This document shows, one piece after another, positions 5,213 to 5,520 of a stretch of DNA of 5,520 nt; position 1 is the first letter of the stretch; every line of letters begins with the position of its first letter. This DNA comes from Pseudomonadota bacterium. GTDB taxonomy: Bacteria; Myxococcota; Bradymonadia; UBA4248. Under the pieces are notes generated by a model, which worked only from the letters and a program-made list of their open reading frames with translations, did not search any database and was not told where the DNA came from. Location of the stretch: contig JAGACY010000359.1 in assembly GCA_017613855.1 (NCBI GenBank), positions 1 through 5,520 on the forward strand, written 5' to 3'. Both the position numbers and the translations under genes were made by a program.

Positions 5213-5520
5213 ATGGCGAGTGATGGGTCTGGAATTTATACGAGCACATTTTCGGATGGCAGGCCTCAGTTTGAAATTGCCTACGCTTACGGCAAATTAA
5301 ACGGCATCATGCGCCGCTGGGCACAAAATGGCCAGCTCATCCTCGAATGCAGCTATGCAGATGATGTCAAGGAAGGACGGTCTCGCCGATGGCACGAAAA
5401 CGGCATTCTTGCTGAGGATGCCTTTTATGTTGATGACAAGCTCGAAGGAGAATTCCTTCAATACAGCGATAAGGGCGACATCATCATGCGGGCAAGGTTC
5501 AAGGATGGTCAGATTATTAA
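5213..5520 (+). CDS. MORN_2 / YwqK-type repeat protein, N-terminal part (runs off window)
   Basis: The frame is open from ATG 5213 to the end of the window (102 codons plus 2 nt), so the 3' end is missing. After MASDGS, four successive repeats of exactly 24 residues start at G7, G31, G55 and G79. Each has the pattern G-x4-[W/F/Y]-x2-[N/D/K]-G, followed by a short beta pair and an acidic/basic turn (for example GIMRRWAQNGQLILECSY). This is the MORN-variant repeat (PF07661 type) of proteins often named 'YwqK family antitoxin'; that toxin-antitoxin role is poorly supported for most members. No signal peptide or cysteine-rich region is seen. The ribosome site AGGGGA (5203-5208) overlaps the previous stop codon, implying an operon with the anti-sigma-like gene. 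Function unknown; such repeats form an extended beta scaffold. Confidence 0.85.
   Translation, partial: MASDGSGIYTSTFSDGRPQFEIAYAYGKLNGIMRRWAQNGQLILECSYADDVKEGRSRRWHENGILAEDAFYVDDKLEGEFLQYSDKGDIIMRARFKDGQII

Noticed and set aside
4905..5300. 131-codon plus-strand frame overlapping the end of the anti-sigma-like gene
   Set aside because: It lies in another frame across two well-supported genes and has no ribosome site or domain.
5213..5520. True toxin-antitoxin pair with the upstream gene
   Set aside because: The 'YwqK antitoxin' label comes from repeat similarity only, and the upstream membrane protein does not look like a toxin.

Overview
The window (roughly half G+C) looks like a Gram-negative bacterial chromosome. 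The evidence is Shine-Dalgarno starts, sigma70-type promoters, an exported protein with a classical signal peptide and an anti-sigma-like single-pass membrane protein. The RluA/methyltransferase fusion, the YwqK/MORN_2-type repeat protein and the anti-sigma-like gene lean towards Myxococcota or another former deltaproteobacterial lineage. This is a weak inference; no marker gene fixes the taxon.

Layout. (1) 1-233: an intergenic repeat element (10-131), a short heptamer tract and a promoter. (2) 234-2219: two co-directional genes 6 nt apart, an unrecognised 130-aa protein and a 528-aa fusion of an RluA-family pseudouridine synthase with an RlmK/RlmI-type SAM methyltransferase. (3) 2220-2427: a spacer with a weak promoter, then a flavodoxin-family (iron-sulfur flavoprotein-like) gene at 2428-3042. 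(4) 3043-3361: a 319-bp convergent intergenic region made almost wholly of 7-bp repeat tracts and a second, inverted copy of the element at the window start. (5) 4183-3362 (minus strand): an exported protein with four cysteines and no recognised function. (6) 4184-4513: a divergent promoter region. (7) 4514-5520: an operon of an anti-sigma-like membrane protein and a MORN_2 repeat protein that runs off the window.

The coding content is mostly housekeeping or hypothetical. The least ordinary signals are these. An intergenic element with a 79-bp core is bounded by inverted arrays of heptamers; its two copies are inverted relative to each other, lie about 3 kb apart, and differ in length by exactly three heptamers. 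Heptamer tracts begin inside the stop codon of all three genes that end a transcription unit here. All four transcription units have a TTGCGC or TTGCGA hexamer at the -35 position. Finally, a putative uridine isomerase and a methyltransferase are joined in one RNA-modification polypeptide. I see no CRISPR array, tRNA, rRNA, transposase or phage gene.
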